Source: Burkholderiales bacterium (lineage in GTDB: Bacteria; Pseudomonadota; Gammaproteobacteria; Burkholderiales; Burkholderiaceae_F). From it: a stretch of 46,030 nt of DNA. Below are positions 26,247 through 34,082 of this stretch, one piece after another. Numbering within the stretch: position 1 is the first letter of the stretch; each line of letters starts with the position of its first letter. The notes under the pieces were generated by a model. That model worked only from the letters and a program-made list of their open reading frames with translations. It was not told the DNA's origin and ran no database searches. Made by a program: the position numbers and the translations under genes. The stretch spans positions 128,999 through 175,028 of the forward strand of contig CP070661.1 of the NCBI GenBank assembly GCA_020355165.1. Direction: 5' to 3'.

Positions 26247-26684
26247 TTAGACAACCAGTCGTTCGACCGCCGCGCGCAGCGACGGCGGCAGCGGCGCCGG
26301 GCGGCGGCTGCGGCGATCGACGTAGACGTGCACGAAGTGTCCCTGTGCGCTCGCGGTGTCGCTGAGCGCGCCGAACAGGGCCAGCTCGTAGCGCACGCTC
26401 GAGGTGCCCGCGCGAGCAACGCGCAGCCCGGCGTCGACACGCTGCGGGAACGCCAGCTCGCTGAAGTAGTTGCACTGCGTCTCGACCACCAGCCCAACCA
26501 CCGGACTGGACTGGATGTCGAGGGCGCCGGCGGCGATCAGGTACTCGTTGACCACCGTGTCGAACCAGCTGTAGTAGACGACGTTGTTCACGTGCCCGTA
26601 GGCGTCGTTGTCGCTCCAGCGTGTCTGGATCGGCAGGAAGTGCCGGTACTGCGCGCGGCTGTGCGCGGTCGGTCGCTCGCTCAA
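26247..26684 (-). CDS. Acyl-CoA thioesterase, 4HBT family
   Basis: A 145-residue hotdog-fold protein. WSDNDAYGHVNNVVYYSWFDTVVNEYL contains the 4-hydroxybenzoyl-CoA thioesterase-type active-site Asp in D-x-Y-G-H-V-N-N. It would hydrolyse an acyl-CoA in the cytoplasm; the acyl group is not known. No ATG fits. A TTG at 26682-26684 overlaps the TGA of the transporter (TTGA), gives LSERPTAHSRAQYRHFLPIQTRW and suggests translational coupling to it. Starts further upstream would lie inside the transporter gene. Confidence 0.85.
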   Translation of the reverse strand: MSERPTAHSRAQYRHFLPIQTRWSDNDAYGHVNNVVYYSWFDTVVNEYLIAAGALDIQSSPVVGLVVETQCNYFSELAFPQRVDAGLRVARAGTSSVRYELALFGALSDTASAQGHFVHVYVDRRSRRPAPLPPSLRAAVERLVV

Positions 26685-27586
26685 CGTGCCCCCTCGTTCC
26701 TTCCCTTGCGCAGCACCAGCGCCACGCCGCCCATCGCGACCAGCACGCCAAACCAGGCGCGGGCGCCGAGCGACTCGCCGAACAGCAGCCAGGCCAGCAG
26801 CGCGGTGGCCGGCGGCGTCAGGTACATCAGGCTGGCGACCTCGGTGGCCCGCCCACGGCGAATCATAGTGAGCAGCAGCACCATCGCCACCAGCGACAGG
26901 ACCAGCACCGACCAGACCAGGGCAAGCCAGAACTGCGGCGCGAAGTCGACCTGCCAGTGGCCGCTTGCCAGCACGAACGGGGCCGTGACGAGGAACGAGG
27001 CGCCGAACTGGATCGCGCTGCCGGTGCGCAGATCGACGCCGACGCCGAACCGCTTCTGGTACAGCGTGCCGGCCGTGATGCCGGCCAGCGCCAGGACGTT
27101 GACGGCGAGCGGCAGCGGGCCGACGCCCTGCAGGGTGAAGCGGTCCGAAAGCACCAGCGCCACGCCGCCGAAGCCGAGCACCAGGCCGATCCACTGCCGC
27201 GCGCTCGCCCGCTCGCCGACCGCACCGGCGAAGAACGCCGTCAGCAGCGGCTGCGTGCCGACGATCAGCGCCGAGGCACCCGCCGGAACACCGGCGGCGA
27301 TCGCCCACCACACGCCGCCGAGATAGGTGGCCTGCAGCAGCACGCCGACCACGGCGACATGCAGCCACGACGCCAGGTTGCGCGGCCACGGTGCCCGGGT
27401 GATCGCAATGACCGGCAGCAGGACCAGCACGACCGACGCATAGCGCCAGAGCAGGAAGGCCAGCGGCGGCGCGTGCGGCGAGGCGTACTTGGCGACGATG
27501 AAACCCGTGCTCCACAGCAGCACGAACACTGCCGGCATCGCCGCCACCAGCGTCGACGTCGCGCGCGGCGGCTGGCCGTCAGCCAA
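26681..27586 (-). CDS. EamA/DMT-superfamily transporter
   Basis: This 301-residue inner-membrane protein has ten predicted hydrophobic helices in two EamA repeats. The first starts at FVLLWSTGFIVAKYASPHAPPLA and the second at ALAGITAGTLYQKRF. The conserved GTQPLLTAFFAG helix ends the first repeat, followed by GLVLGFGGVALVL. Members export metabolites such as amino acids or drugs; substrate cannot be told. Its 5' end overlaps the 3' end of the HDAC-family gene by 8 bases, and its 3' end overlaps the thioesterase start. Confidence 0.9.
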   Translation of the reverse strand: MADGQPPRATSTLVAAMPAVFVLLWSTGFIVAKYASPHAPPLAFLLWRYASVVLVLLPVIAITRAPWPRNLASWLHVAVVGVLLQATYLGGVWWAIAAGVPAGASALIVGTQPLLTAFFAGAVGERASARQWIGLVLGFGGVALVLSDRFTLQGVGPLPLAVNVLALAGITAGTLYQKRFGVGVDLRTGSAIQFGASFLVTAPFVLASGHWQVDFAPQFWLALVWSVLVLSLVAMVLLLTMIRRGRATEVASLMYLTPPATALLAWLLFGESLGARAWFGVLVAMGGVALVLRKGRNEGAR

Positions 27587-28511
27587 CGCGCGCCTCCTGG
27601 GCGCCCGTCGCGCGGCAGTGCAGCCAGTGTGCCCAGGCGCAGTGCACCGTGTTCAGGTGCACCTGAACCGTGGTGTCGATGTCGTGCCCATAGCCTCCGG
27701 CCATGGTCACCGCGACGGGCGCGCGCAGCCGCGCCGCCAGGCCGAACACGCGCGAGTCACGCGCGCGCAGCCCGTCGAAGGTCAGTGCCAGTCGGCCGAG
27801 GCGATCGCCCTCGTGCGGATCGGCACCGGCGAGATAGATGAGGAACGTCGGTGCGAAGCGCGCAAGCATTCGCGCCAGCGCCTCGTCGAGTGCGTCGAGA
27901 TACTGCTGGTCGCCGGTGCCGTCGGGCAGTCCGACGTCGATGTGGCCGTCGACCTTGCGCGCCGGGAAGTTGCGCTCGCCGTGCAGCGACAGCGTGAAGA
28001 CCTGCCCGCTCGCGCCGACGATCGCCGCGGTCCCATCGCCCTGGTGGACGTCGAGATCGATGATCGCCACCCGTGCACCGGGATGCTCCGCCGCCAGCCG
28101 CAGCGCGGCAATGGCCACGTCGTTGAACACGCAGTAACCCTGCCCGCGGTCGCGCCGGGCATGATGGGTGCCGCCGGCCAGGTTGACGGCAACGCCCCCA
28201 CGATCCGCCGCCGCGCAGGCGGCCAGCGTGGCGCCGACCGAGCGCCGCGAGCGCTCGACCATCGGCGCCGACCAGGGAAATCCGATGGCCCGCTGCTCCG
28301 CCGGCGAGAGCCCGCCGGCGACGACGCGCCGCACGTAGCCCTCGTCGTGCGCCAGCAGCAGCTGCGCGTCGGCCGCCGCGGGTGCCTCGAGCAGCGTCAC
28401 CTCCGGCAGTTCCCGCTGGACCCGCTCCCGAAGCCGCGCGTACTTGGCCATCGGGAAACGGTGCCCCGGCGGGAGCGGCAGGACGAAGCGATCGCTATAG
28501 AAGGCTTTCAG
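27579..28511 (-). CDS. Histone deacetylase-family hydrolase (apparent CTG start)
   Basis: A 310-residue arginase/deacetylase-fold zinc hydrolase. Zinc ligands and catalytic residues are visible: GGTHHARRDRGQGYCVFND (paired His), IIDLDVHQGDGT (Asp and His ligands), LAGADPHEGDRLG (third ligand) and MAGGYGHD. Bacterial members deacetylate acetyl-lysine, acetylpolyamines or other acetylated small molecules. The first ATG (28451) cuts off a conserved N-terminus; the codons before it read KAFYSDRFVLPLPPGHRFP, which is typical of this family. An in-frame stop lies 15 codons before the ATG-equivalent position and no ATG, GTG or TTG is available in between. The CTG at 28509-28511, with GGGAG seven bases ahead, is the best start. 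Confidence 0.85.
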   Translation of the reverse strand: MKAFYSDRFVLPLPPGHRFPMAKYARLRERVQRELPEVTLLEAPAAADAQLLLAHDEGYVRRVVAGGLSPAEQRAIGFPWSAPMVERSRRSVGATLAACAAADRGGVAVNLAGGTHHARRDRGQGYCVFNDVAIAALRLAAEHPGARVAIIDLDVHQGDGTAAIVGASGQVFTLSLHGERNFPARKVDGHIDVGLPDGTGDQQYLDALDEALARMLARFAPTFLIYLAGADPHEGDRLGRLALTFDGLRARDSRVFGLAARLRAPVAVTMAGGYGHDIDTTVQVHLNTVHCAWAHWLHCRATGAQEARVG

Positions 28512-28692
28512 CGCAGGCTCCCGGGTAGAGCGGGGATTCTAACGAGGCCGCTTGGCCTGCTTCCGGTGCCGCGTCGCGTCAAAATCCCCCTAACCGCCTC
28601 CCCTAGCGAACTGTGTATGTTTATGTAAATAGTTGAAATATAATAAAATATTCTGTCTCGTCCGGTTTATGACGCGACGCAACAATTTTTCT

Positions 28693-28721
28693 TGACACGG
28701 GCCGCCGGATCGCCAACAATT
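28693..28721 (+). promoter_or_regulatory. Sigma-70 type promoter of the phasin gene
   Basis: A perfect -35 TTGACA (28693-28698), a 17-base spacer and a -10-like AACAAT (28716-28721) precede the phasin gene by about 80 bases. The spacing is ideal; the -10 is weak. Confidence 0.6.
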
Positions 28722-28725
28722 CGAT

Positions 28726-28740
28726 TGTGCGCCGCACAAA
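28726..28740 (+). promoter_or_regulatory. Operator-like palindrome at the phasin transcription start
   Basis: A perfect inverted repeat TTGTGC-GCC-GCACAA sits 5 to 19 bases after the -10 hexamer, where the transcript should begin. In PHA-storing bacteria the phasin gene is repressed by PhaR, which binds TGC/GCA-rich palindromes near the start; this site fits that picture. The assignment to PhaR is an inference; no phaR gene is in the window. Confidence 0.5.
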
Positions 28741-28803
28741 CGAACAAGCGGTGCAACGCAGTCGCAAGCCTCTCTTTCCTGAACCACGCACAAGGAGTTG
28801 AAG

Positions 28804-29367
28804 ATGATCAGCACCCCCGCACAAGTCGCCGAATTCCAGAAGAGCCAACTCGACGCGCTGTTCGCGCTTTCGCACACGATGTTCGAGGCGACCGAGAAGC
28901 TGGTCGACCTGAACCTGGCGGCCACCCGCGCGCTGCTGGAAGAGTCGGCCGAGAAGACACAGGCCATGCTCGGCGTGAAGGACGTGCAGGAACTGCTGTC
29001 CGTCGGCAGCGGCCTGGCCCAGCCGTCCCTCGACAAGGTCGTCAGCTACAACCGCAACGTCTACGGCATCGCCTCGGGCGCCGGCGCCGACTTCTCGAGG
29101 ATCTTCGAGACCCAGATCGCGCAGGGCAACAAGCAGGTCGCCGAGATGATCGAGTTCGCCTCGAAGAACACGCCGACCGGCGCCGAGCCTGCCGTGTCGA
29201 TGTTCAAGAGCGCGCTGGCCGCCGCCAATACGGCCTATGACACGGTCGCCAAGGCGAGCAAGCAGGCCGTCGACATGGCCGAGTCCAACCTGAACGCCGC
29301 CACCGCGGCGACGGTGAAGGCCGCCAGCAACGTGGTCAAGCCGATCAAAGGCCGCAAGGCAGCCTAA
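28804..29367 (+). CDS. Phasin family protein
   Basis: A 187-residue amphipathic helical protein that coats polyhydroxyalkanoate granules. The start region ISTPAQVAEFQKSQLDALFALSHTMFEATEKLVDLNLAATRALLEES matches the Phasin_2 family of betaproteobacteria. The middle has repeated Ala-rich helices and the C-terminus is Lys-rich (VVKPIKGRKAA). AAGGAG lies six bases before the ATG at 28804; a TTG six bases earlier is in frame but badly spaced. The protein has no cysteine and no transmembrane segment. Its presence indicates carbon storage as PHB. A structured untranslated region and a terminator follow. Confidence 0.93.
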   Translation: MISTPAQVAEFQKSQLDALFALSHTMFEATEKLVDLNLAATRALLEESAEKTQAMLGVKDVQELLSVGSGLAQPSLDKVVSYNRNVYGIASGAGADFSRIFETQIAQGNKQVAEMIEFASKNTPTGAEPAVSMFKSALAAANTAYDTVAKASKQAVDMAESNLNAATAATVKAASNVVKPIKGRKAA

Positions 29368-29632
29368 GCCGACCGGAGGATGGGCCCGCCTGTCCTCCGC
29401 TGCTAAGGTGCAGTCGTGGCAAGGCCGATTGCGAGCGTGAATACCCGCTTCGGCAATCGGTCACGGCGAGCAAACATGGACGGGTCAGGATGGTCCTGAC
29501 CCGAGGAGTGAAGAAGAAATCGAAGCGTAACGGTTGTCTCCTTGGCACCACTGCCCGGACGCCAGTCCGGACTCCTCTGTCTCCTCCTTTGGTGGTGCTT
29601 TCAAGCCCGGTTCTCTGAACCGGGCTTTTTTT
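29368..29632 (+). ncRNA. Structured 3' region / candidate non-coding RNA downstream of phasin
   Basis: About 235 bases between the phasin stop and the terminator contain an exceptional series of hairpins: 29376-29399 (GGAGGA/TCCTCC ends), 29425-29460 (CCGATTGC/GCAATCGG), 29482-29502 (GGGTCAGGA-TGG-TCCTGACCC), 29555-29570 (CCGGAC-GCCA-GTCCGG, enclosed by GCACCAC 29546-29552 pairing with GTGGTGC 29592-29598), and the terminator 29604-29626. No reading frame is convincing. It may be a long structured 3' UTR of the phasin mRNA or an independent small RNA; I do not recognise an Rfam family. Confidence 0.45.
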
Positions 29633-30437
29633 GCGTCAGCTCGAACGGCGCCCCGAGCGCCTCGACCCCGTTCCTCATCACCTCGAAGGCGGCGTCGATC
29701 ATCGCCGGGTCGCCCTTGACGCCGAGCTCGATGTGGCGGCGGCGCGTGCGGCCGTCCTGGCCGTCGCCGAGCGACGGCAGGCTGAACGCCTTGATGCCGG
29801 CGAAGCGTGCTTCGACCTCCTCCATGACCGGCACGAGCAGCGACTCCGCGGTGTCGAACACGACCATCGACAGCTCGCCGCTGCGCGCGCTGTGAAACAG
29901 CGGCGCGTACTCGGCGTCCAGCACCGCCTCGATCATCGGCCAGGCCATCGCCGGAAAGCCGGGCAGGAAGTGGTGCCGGGCCACCGCGAAGCCGGGGATC
30001 CGGTTGAACGGATTGGCGATGATGCGCGCGCCGCTCGGGAACTCGCCCATCTTCAGCCGCTGCTGGTTCTCCGGCGTCGACATGTCGGCGCTGCCGCGTC
30101 CCTCGGCCGCCATCTCGACGCAACGCTGCGTGATCAGCGCGGCGGCCTGCGGGTGCAGTTCGACCTCGATGCCGAGCGCCGCCGCCGCCGCCTGCCGCGT
30201 GTGGTCGTCGGGAGTCGCGCCGATGCCGCCGCAGCAGAAGACGATGTCGTCGGTGGCGAACGTGCGGCGCAGCACCTCGGTGATGGCCGCGCGATCATCG
30301 CCGACGTAGTGCGCCCACTGCAGCCGCAGCCCGCGCGCCGACAGGATCTCGATCACCCTGGACAGGTGCTTGTCGGCGCGCTTGCCGGAGAGAATCTCGT
30401 CGCCGACGATGATCAGGCCGATCCGCTGCATCGCCAT
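29601..30437 (-). CDS. CinA N-terminal-type molybdopterin-binding domain protein
   Basis: A 278-residue protein with the MoaB/MogA/CinA-N fold: IGLIIVGDEILSGKRADKHLSRVIEILSARGL at the start, then VFCCGGIGATPDDHTRQAAAAALG, the typical G-G-x-G-x-T-x-D-D-T segment, and later NPFNRIPGFAV...FLPGFPAM. It lacks the CinA C-terminal amidohydrolase domain. Members bind molybdopterin-like ligands or act on damaged pyridine nucleotides, so the exact role is open. An alternative start is the second Met (30431). The gene is last in a four-gene - strand operon, 37 bases after the fatty acid hydroxylase, and its final codons double as the phasin terminator. Confidence 0.82.
   Translation of the reverse strand: MAMQRIGLIIVGDEILSGKRADKHLSRVIEILSARGLRLQWAHYVGDDRAAITEVLRRTFATDDIVFCCGGIGATPDDHTRQAAAAALGIEVELHPQAAALITQRCVEMAAEGRGSADMSTPENQQRLKMGEFPSGARIIANPFNRIPGFAVARHHFLPGFPAMAWPMIEAVLDAEYAPLFHSARSGELSMVVFDTAESLLVPVMEEVEARFAGIKAFSLPSLGDGQDGRTRRRHIELGVKGDPAMIDAAFEVMRNGVEALGAPFELTQKKPGSENRA
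29604..29632 (+). terminator. Strong rho-independent terminator
   Basis: A perfect 10-bp stem AGCCCGGTTC / GAACCGGGCT with a TCT loop is followed by a run of seven T (29626-29632). It terminates + strand transcription from the phasin unit. The same bases encode the last codons (KKPGSENRA) of the convergent CinA-like gene. Confidence 0.9.
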
Positions 30438-30474
30438 CCCGCCCGTTCAGAAAGTGGCGATGGTATCGCCGCGC

Positions 30475-31434
30475 TCAGGCCGCGGGATCGACCATCCGCC
30501 GCAGCCCCAGCCACTGCTGCCGCCAGAATCCCTCGCCGTAGTCGCGCCTGCTTCCCTGCGGCGGCGGCAGCTGGTCGCGGACGCCGGTCGGCTCGACCGT
30601 CGACCGATAGTCGGCGGTGCCGAACAAGACGTCCCACAGCGGCAGCAGCACGGCGAAATTGCAGCCGCGATGACGACCCTCGTGGCCGATGCCGATCGCG
30701 TGGTGCACGCGGTGGAACACCGGGCTCACCAGCGCGTAGCCGAGCAGCCCGTAGGTCCACGGCAGGTTGGCATGGTGCAGGCTCTGCACGATGCGCGCCG
30801 CGACCAGCAGGCCGACGAACTGCGCCGGCTCCACGCCGATGGCCAGCGCCACCGCCGCCTTGATGGCGTCGATGATCAGGCTGTCGAGCAGGTGGTTGCG
30901 GTCGTCGGTCCAGAACGACATCTTGCGCTGCGAGTGGTGCAGCGCGTGCAGCGCCCACCACCAGCGCAGCCGGTGTTGCGCCCGGTGCAGCCAGTAATCG
31001 AGCAAGTCGAGGACGACGAGATAGATCGCGAAGGTGACTATCGGCACGTCGGTGACGCCCGGCCAGAGTGCGTCGAGGTTCATCGGCGTCAACTCGTGCG
31101 CACGCAGCCAGGCGGTCGCGGCCTCCGCCAGCGGCCGCAGCAGCAGGAACACCAGCAGCGAGAACGCGCCGAGCCGGTGCAGAAGCGTGTAGACGATGTC
31201 GACGCCGGTGCCACGGCGGTCCGTCCACGGCTCGGCCGGGAAGCGCGCCTCGAGCGGCCGCAGGACCGCGTAAAGCAGCGCGACCTGCACGATCCCGAGA
31301 AGGAACCACTCGGTGGCCGGATAGGCCTCCTCCAGCCAGCCGGCCGCACCGACGGCGAACATGACAGGCTGCACGGCCTCCTCGAACAGCCACGAGTGAG
31401 CCGCGTCGAAACTGCGCTGCAAGGACTCGAACAC
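30475..31434 (-). CDS. Sterol desaturase/fatty acid hydroxylase family protein
   Basis: This 319-residue integral membrane di-iron enzyme has four to five hydrophobic segments. The histidine cluster is complete: HRAQH (HxxxH), HALHH (HxxHH), then HRVHHAIGIGHEGRHRGCN (HxxHH plus further His). Such enzymes hydroxylate or desaturate lipids at the cytoplasmic membrane with O2. The substrate is unknown; hopanoid or fatty acid modification is plausible. It starts 6 bases after the deacetylase stop and is part of the operon propeller - deacetylase - hydroxylase - CinA-like. Confidence 0.9.
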   Translation of the reverse strand: MFESLQRSFDAAHSWLFEEAVQPVMFAVGAAGWLEEAYPATEWFLLGIVQVALLYAVLRPLEARFPAEPWTDRRGTGVDIVYTLLHRLGAFSLLVFLLLRPLAEAATAWLRAHELTPMNLDALWPGVTDVPIVTFAIYLVVLDLLDYWLHRAQHRLRWWWALHALHHSQRKMSFWTDDRNHLLDSLIIDAIKAAVALAIGVEPAQFVGLLVAARIVQSLHHANLPWTYGLLGYALVSPVFHRVHHAIGIGHEGRHRGCNFAVLLPLWDVLFGTADYRSTVEPTGVRDQLPPPQGSRRDYGEGFWRQQWLGLRRMVDPAA

Positions 31435-31440
31435 GGACGG

Positions 31441-32274
31441 TCAGCGCCCCCCGGCCGCCGAGGCGGCCAGCCGCGCCGGTACCGCCTGGGCGCGGTAGCC
31501 GGGATGCTCGCGCAGCGTGCGGAAGCACAGCCCGCGCTCCTTCAGCCCGGCGATCAGCGGGTCGAGCATCGGCGCGAAGGGGTCCTTGCGCGACCAGATG
31601 CCCAGGTGCGCCATCAGCACGTCGCCGTCGCGGATGTCGCGCACGGCGCGCTCGAGCAGCAGCCGGTTCGGATACTTGTCGGATGGCAGTTCGTCGCCGA
31701 GGAAGCCCGCCTCGGCCCAGCGCACGTGCGCGAAGCCGCAGTCCTTTGCGGCGGCCAGTGCGTTGGGCGTCGTGTGGCCCCCCGGCGCGCGCCACAGCGC
31801 ATCGAGCCCGCGGCCGGTATGGGCGGCAAAGGCAGTGCCGACACGGCGCAGTTCCTCGCACACCGCCGCCGGCGTCAGGCTGATCGTCCGGCCGGCGTCG
31901 TCGCCGAACTGCGGCCGGTAACGCACGCCGCCCGCCTGGTCGGCGACAAAGCGGCCGTGCCGCCACGTGTGGCTGCCGAAGGCGTGGCCCTCCTCGGCGC
32001 GCGCTTTCCAGTAGCCGGCCCACGACGGGTCGAGCGAGAAGTCGCCGCGCGGGGTCTTCTCGTTGGCGAGGAAGAAGGTCGCCTGCACCTCGTGCCGGCG
32101 CAGGATCGCGGCGATCTCCTCGGCGTGCCGCATGCTGCCGGTGTCCAGTGTCATGTACACGTGGCCGCGGCACTGTTCGGCCGACGCCGCCCCGGCCAGC
32201 AGCAGCCCGGCTGCGCTGGCGCCGGCCACCGAGGCGAGCCGGCTGAACCAGTGCCCGCGGCCGGGTCGTCTCAC
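31441..32274 (-). CDS. Polysaccharide deacetylase (NodB-homology) family protein, exported
   Basis: A 277-residue protein with a signal peptide (residues 1-32, ending ASAE) and a NodB domain. Motif 1 reads TLDTGS, so the second Asp of the canonical TFDDG is Thr. Motif 2 SHTWRH supplies the HxxxH metal ligands, and motif 3 is RAPGG. VQATFFLANEKTPRGDFSLDPSWAGYW resembles a betaproteobacterial subfamily in which D-T-G seems to be the norm. It would act on a periplasmic or extracellular glycan; the Asp change leaves catalysis uncertain. It is second in the operon, 22 bases after the propeller gene. Confidence 0.88.
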   Translation of the reverse strand: MRRPGRGHWFSRLASVAGASAAGLLLAGAASAEQCRGHVYMTLDTGSMRHAEEIAAILRRHEVQATFFLANEKTPRGDFSLDPSWAGYWKARAEEGHAFGSHTWRHGRFVADQAGGVRYRPQFGDDAGRTISLTPAAVCEELRRVGTAFAAHTGRGLDALWRAPGGHTTPNALAAAKDCGFAHVRWAEAGFLGDELPSDKYPNRLLLERAVRDIRDGDVLMAHLGIWSRKDPFAPMLDPLIAGLKERGLCFRTLREHPGYRAQAVPARLAASAAGGR

Positions 32275-32296
32275 TGCCCTGCCCTCGCCGGCCGGC

Positions 32297-33283
32297 TCAG
32301 CGCCAGGGCGCGGAATTGACGAAGAACACGCCGTGCGGCGAGCGGCCGACCGGGATCGTGTGCGCGATCCGGCGCGCTTCGATGTCGACCACCGCCACCG
32401 ACTTGCCCCAGCGCTGCGTGACCCAGAGCCACTTGCGGTCGGCGCTGACCTCCATGCAGTCGGGACCGTTGGGCACCGCGATGTCGTGCCTCTTCTCGAG
32501 CGTCTCCTGGTCGATCAGGCTCACGGTGCCGGCGACGCGGTTGCCGACGAAGAGGTGGCGGCCGTCGCCGAGTGGCCGGAAGTTGTGCGCGCCCTTGCCG
32601 GTGACGATGCGCTTGACCGAGCGAGGGCCGCGCCAGTCGATCACCTCGACGTAGTCCTCGCCCATCACGCCCACCAGCAGGTGCTTGTCGTCGGGAGTCA
32701 TCCAGATTCCGGCCGGCAGCCGGCCGACCTTCATCTTCCAGGCGACGGTCTGGTCCGCCAGGCGGATGGCGGCGATCTCGTCGCTCTCCTGCAGGGTAAC
32801 GAAGACGAACTGGCTGTCGGCGGAGAACGCCATGTGGCTCGGCGTGCGCGCCAGCGGGATGCGCTTGACCGGCCGCAGCTCGTCGCCCTCGGCGGCGTAG
32901 ATGTCGACCCGGTCCAGGCGAAGCGCGTTGGCGACAAACCAGCGCCGGTCGGGCGAGAAGCCGATCTGGTACGGATCGGGAATGTCCCGCACGCGCTTGC
33001 GGATCTCGCCGGTGACCGGATCAAGAAAGTGCAGGTCGTTGCTGGCGGCATTGGCCACGATCAGCGTCTTCGCGTCGGGCGTGGCCATCAGATGGTGCGG
33101 CTCCTTGCCGACGTCGAAGCGGCGCAACTCGGTGCGCTTGTCCTGGTCTAGCAGGGAAACCGTCGCGTCGCCGGAGTTCAGCACGACCACGACGCCAGCC
33201 TGCGCCGACGCGGCGCACAGCGCCAGCCCGGCGGCTGCCGCAAGCAGGCGCCGCCAGCTCGTGGCGCGCGTTGTTCGCGTCAT
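32297..33283 (-). CDS. YncE-like beta-propeller protein, periplasmic
   Basis: A 328-residue exported protein with signal peptide MTRTTRATSWRRLLAAAAGL ending near ASAQA. About seven propeller repeats follow, with the recurring pattern (L/V)(V/L)(V/A)N....(V)(S/D)(L/V)(I/L)D, for example VVLNSGDATVSLLDQDKR, LIVANAASNDLHFLDPVTG, LFVGNRVAGTVSLIDQETL and LWVTQRWGKSVAVVDIEAR. This is the YncE / cytochrome-D1-like propeller family, whose function is mostly unknown. The ATG at 33283 begins the signal peptide. It heads the operon with the deacetylase and hydroxylase, which suggests a common role at the cell envelope. Confidence 0.85.
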   Translation of the reverse strand: MTRTTRATSWRRLLAAAAGLALCAASAQAGVVVVLNSGDATVSLLDQDKRTELRRFDVGKEPHHLMATPDAKTLIVANAASNDLHFLDPVTGEIRKRVRDIPDPYQIGFSPDRRWFVANALRLDRVDIYAAEGDELRPVKRIPLARTPSHMAFSADSQFVFVTLQESDEIAAIRLADQTVAWKMKVGRLPAGIWMTPDDKHLLVGVMGEDYVEVIDWRGPRSVKRIVTGKGAHNFRPLGDGRHLFVGNRVAGTVSLIDQETLEKRHDIAVPNGPDCMEVSADRKWLWVTQRWGKSVAVVDIEARRIAHTIPVGRSPHGVFFVNSAPWR

Positions 33284-33509
33284 CGGATCGACTCGCTGTT
33301 GATCGGCGCCGGGGATTCTACTGATCCCTCGCCCCGGGCGGGCGCTGCGCCGACTCGCGGCGCCGGGCGACATCGGCGATGCAGTTGGCGCTGGCGTCAC
33401 CGTTGCGCCGATTGAACGCAGCGGCTCGCCGCGGCGCTTCGATGGCACGGCCGCCCCGGCGGCTGCCACCGGCGCAGTTCCCGGCAGGGAGCCTGCCGGC
33501 CTTGCCTGG
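33284..33509. other. Spacer with 8-bp hairpin downstream of the HPF-CSD gene
   Basis: No gene is seen in 226 bases. A perfect hairpin CCGGCAGG-GAG-CCTGCCGG lies at 33481-33499, just beyond the stop of the HPF-CSD gene on the - strand. It lacks a T-run and may be a weak terminator. The rest must include the promoter of the propeller operon, which I cannot place. Confidence 0.35.
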
Positions 33510-34040
33510 CTAGCGCACTGCCGTTACCCGCTTGGCCTGCAGACCCTGGCCCGCGGCCTCGCCGAGGAACTTGACAGCCGCACCGACCGCAAGCCAGCCG
33601 CCGGGCCGAACGACACCGGCGTCGTCGAAGTAGTACTCGTTGCCCTCGACGTCCTCGATGAAGCCGTGCCCGTCGCCGAACAGGCGCACGATGCGTCCGT
33701 GCAGCAGCGGTTCATGCCTCTTGGTGTCGCCGCGGCTTCGCCGCGCATAGTCCTCGAGCCGCCGCCGCACGGCATCGAAGGCATCGCGGATGGCGACATA
33801 CACGTCCTCGTCCTCGTGACGGCGCGTCGTCGCGATTTCCTCGCCCGGCACCTTGAGGTCGAGGTGGACGGAGAACAGCTTGCCCTGCTGTTTGTGCGCG
33901 GCCGGCATCTGCACGGTGACCCGGCAACTCATGATGCGATCGCTGAATTCCTCGAGTTTTTCCGCCCGGCGCCGGATCTCGGCCTCGACCGCGTCCGAAC
34001 GCGCCATGTCGCGGAACGTCACCTGTAGCGGAACTTTCAT
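33510..34040 (-). CDS. Ribosome hibernation factor (HPF/RaiA) fused to a cold-shock domain
   Basis: A 176-residue fusion. Residues 1-105 are an S30AE/HPF domain (VTFRDMARSDAVEAEIRRRAEKLEEFSDRIMSCRVTVQ, then the HEDEDVYVAIRDAFDAVRRRLEDY helix). Residues about 112-176 are a cold-shock OB fold (HGRIVRLFGDGHGFIEDVEGNEYYFDDAGV), with GHGFIED corresponding to the RNP1 K-G-F-G-F-I motif. The HPF part should bind the ribosomal decoding centre in stationary or stressed cells; the CSD could add RNA binding. It follows the CBS-domain gene by 42 bases on the same strand. An AGGAGGTAATCGACG ribosome binding site precedes the ATG. Confidence 0.9.
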   Translation of the reverse strand: MKVPLQVTFRDMARSDAVEAEIRRRAEKLEEFSDRIMSCRVTVQMPAAHKQQGKLFSVHLDLKVPGEEIATTRRHEDEDVYVAIRDAFDAVRRRLEDYARRSRGDTKRHEPLLHGRIVRLFGDGHGFIEDVEGNEYYFDDAGVVRPGGWLAVGAAVKFLGEAAGQGLQAKRVTAVR

Positions 34041-34082
34041 CGTCGATTACCTCCTACTGTGCCGGGGGACGAGCCCGGCTGG

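Larger units (their letters stand above)
28512..28803. other. Spacer containing an AT-rich block and phasin leader
   Basis: This is the divergent region between the HDAC-family gene and the phasin gene. It has an unusually AT-rich block at about 28615-28660 (runs such as AATATAATAAAATATT) in a GC-rich genome, then the phasin promoter and operator-like palindrome listed separately. The phasin ribosome binding site AAGGAG is at 28792-28797. No open frame with coding character is present. Confidence 0.5.
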
